Under the pieces are notes generated by a model that did no database searches, was not told where the DNA came from, and saw nothing but the letters and a program-made list of their open reading frames with translations. Positions 63,995-64,000 of a DNA stretch of 64,000 bases are shown piece after piece. The stretch comes from Chondrilla cf. caribensis (Eukaryota; Porifera; Demospongiae; Chondrillida; Chondrillidae), in the NCBI GenBank assembly GCA_964020155.1, contig OZ026557.1, positions 1,041,001-1,105,000 on the forward strand. The letters are read 5' to 3'. The translations under genes and the position numbers were made by a program. The first letter of the stretch is position 1; every line of letters starts with the position of its first letter.

Positions 63995-64000
63995 TATGCA

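Overview
Eukaryotic (animal) nuclear DNA, AT-rich. It has short GT..AG introns, TATA boxes, (CA)n microsatellites, satellite arrays and small inverted-repeat transposons. The window is a tandem cluster of one secreted family, 'short-chain collagen C4-like' proteins: a signal peptide, a short propeptide, a very short Gly-X-Y triple helix and a Cys-rich C-terminal C4 domain. This family is known from sponges and is also annotated in cnidarians and other invertebrates. Small introns and low GC fit a sponge best, but the species is an inference.

All C4 genes lie on the minus strand and share one architecture. Exon 1 carries a signal peptide and propeptide and ends in the first base of a codon. 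After a phase-1 intron of about 125-590 bases, exon 2 carries a furin-like site (usually RNKR), a Cys, 12-18 Gly-X-Y triplets and a C4 domain of about 180 residues. I find 13 intact genes (2978-4177, 6691-7781, 15413-16424, 22205-23685, 24211-25381, 26904-28038, 31472-32563, 41733-42588, 44293-45534, 52187-53349, 54861-55995, 57565-58895, 60532-61968). There are 6 broken full-length copies and 2 small 3' remnants. Exon 2 comes in two types: type I ('GSKYNLGGGTDQTLC', 10 Cys) and type II ('GGGTDESLC...HGDPSFPLANLH', 12 Cys). Exon 1 comes in four types: a (MQKRRMILISVV), b (MALKNKNTSTVLIYCF), c (MNISTALVYCF) and d (MDKKSVLVAFF). The pairings are mixed. Three type-d genes and one type-a gene have no collagen helix.

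Layout: two long collinear units of about 26-28 kb. Unit 1 runs from about 2.9 to 28.4 kb and unit 2 from about 28.9 to 56.3 kb. They are flanked by one more member on the left (146-1209) and two type-c members on the right (57.6-62.0 kb). Inside each unit lies a non-collagen stretch: plus-strand fragments of the 3' end of an EBP2-like ribosome-biogenesis gene, a collagen-less C4 gene, and three satellite arrays (about 360, 206 and 187 bases) that are much longer in unit 2. The right edge (63127-63453) holds the last exon of an unrelated membrane protein, then a long (CA)n tract.

The intact genes could encode two classes of short chains that are trimmed by a proprotein convertase and assemble outside the cell as a spongin-like or basement-layer matrix. 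This role is inferred from the family, not shown by the sequence.
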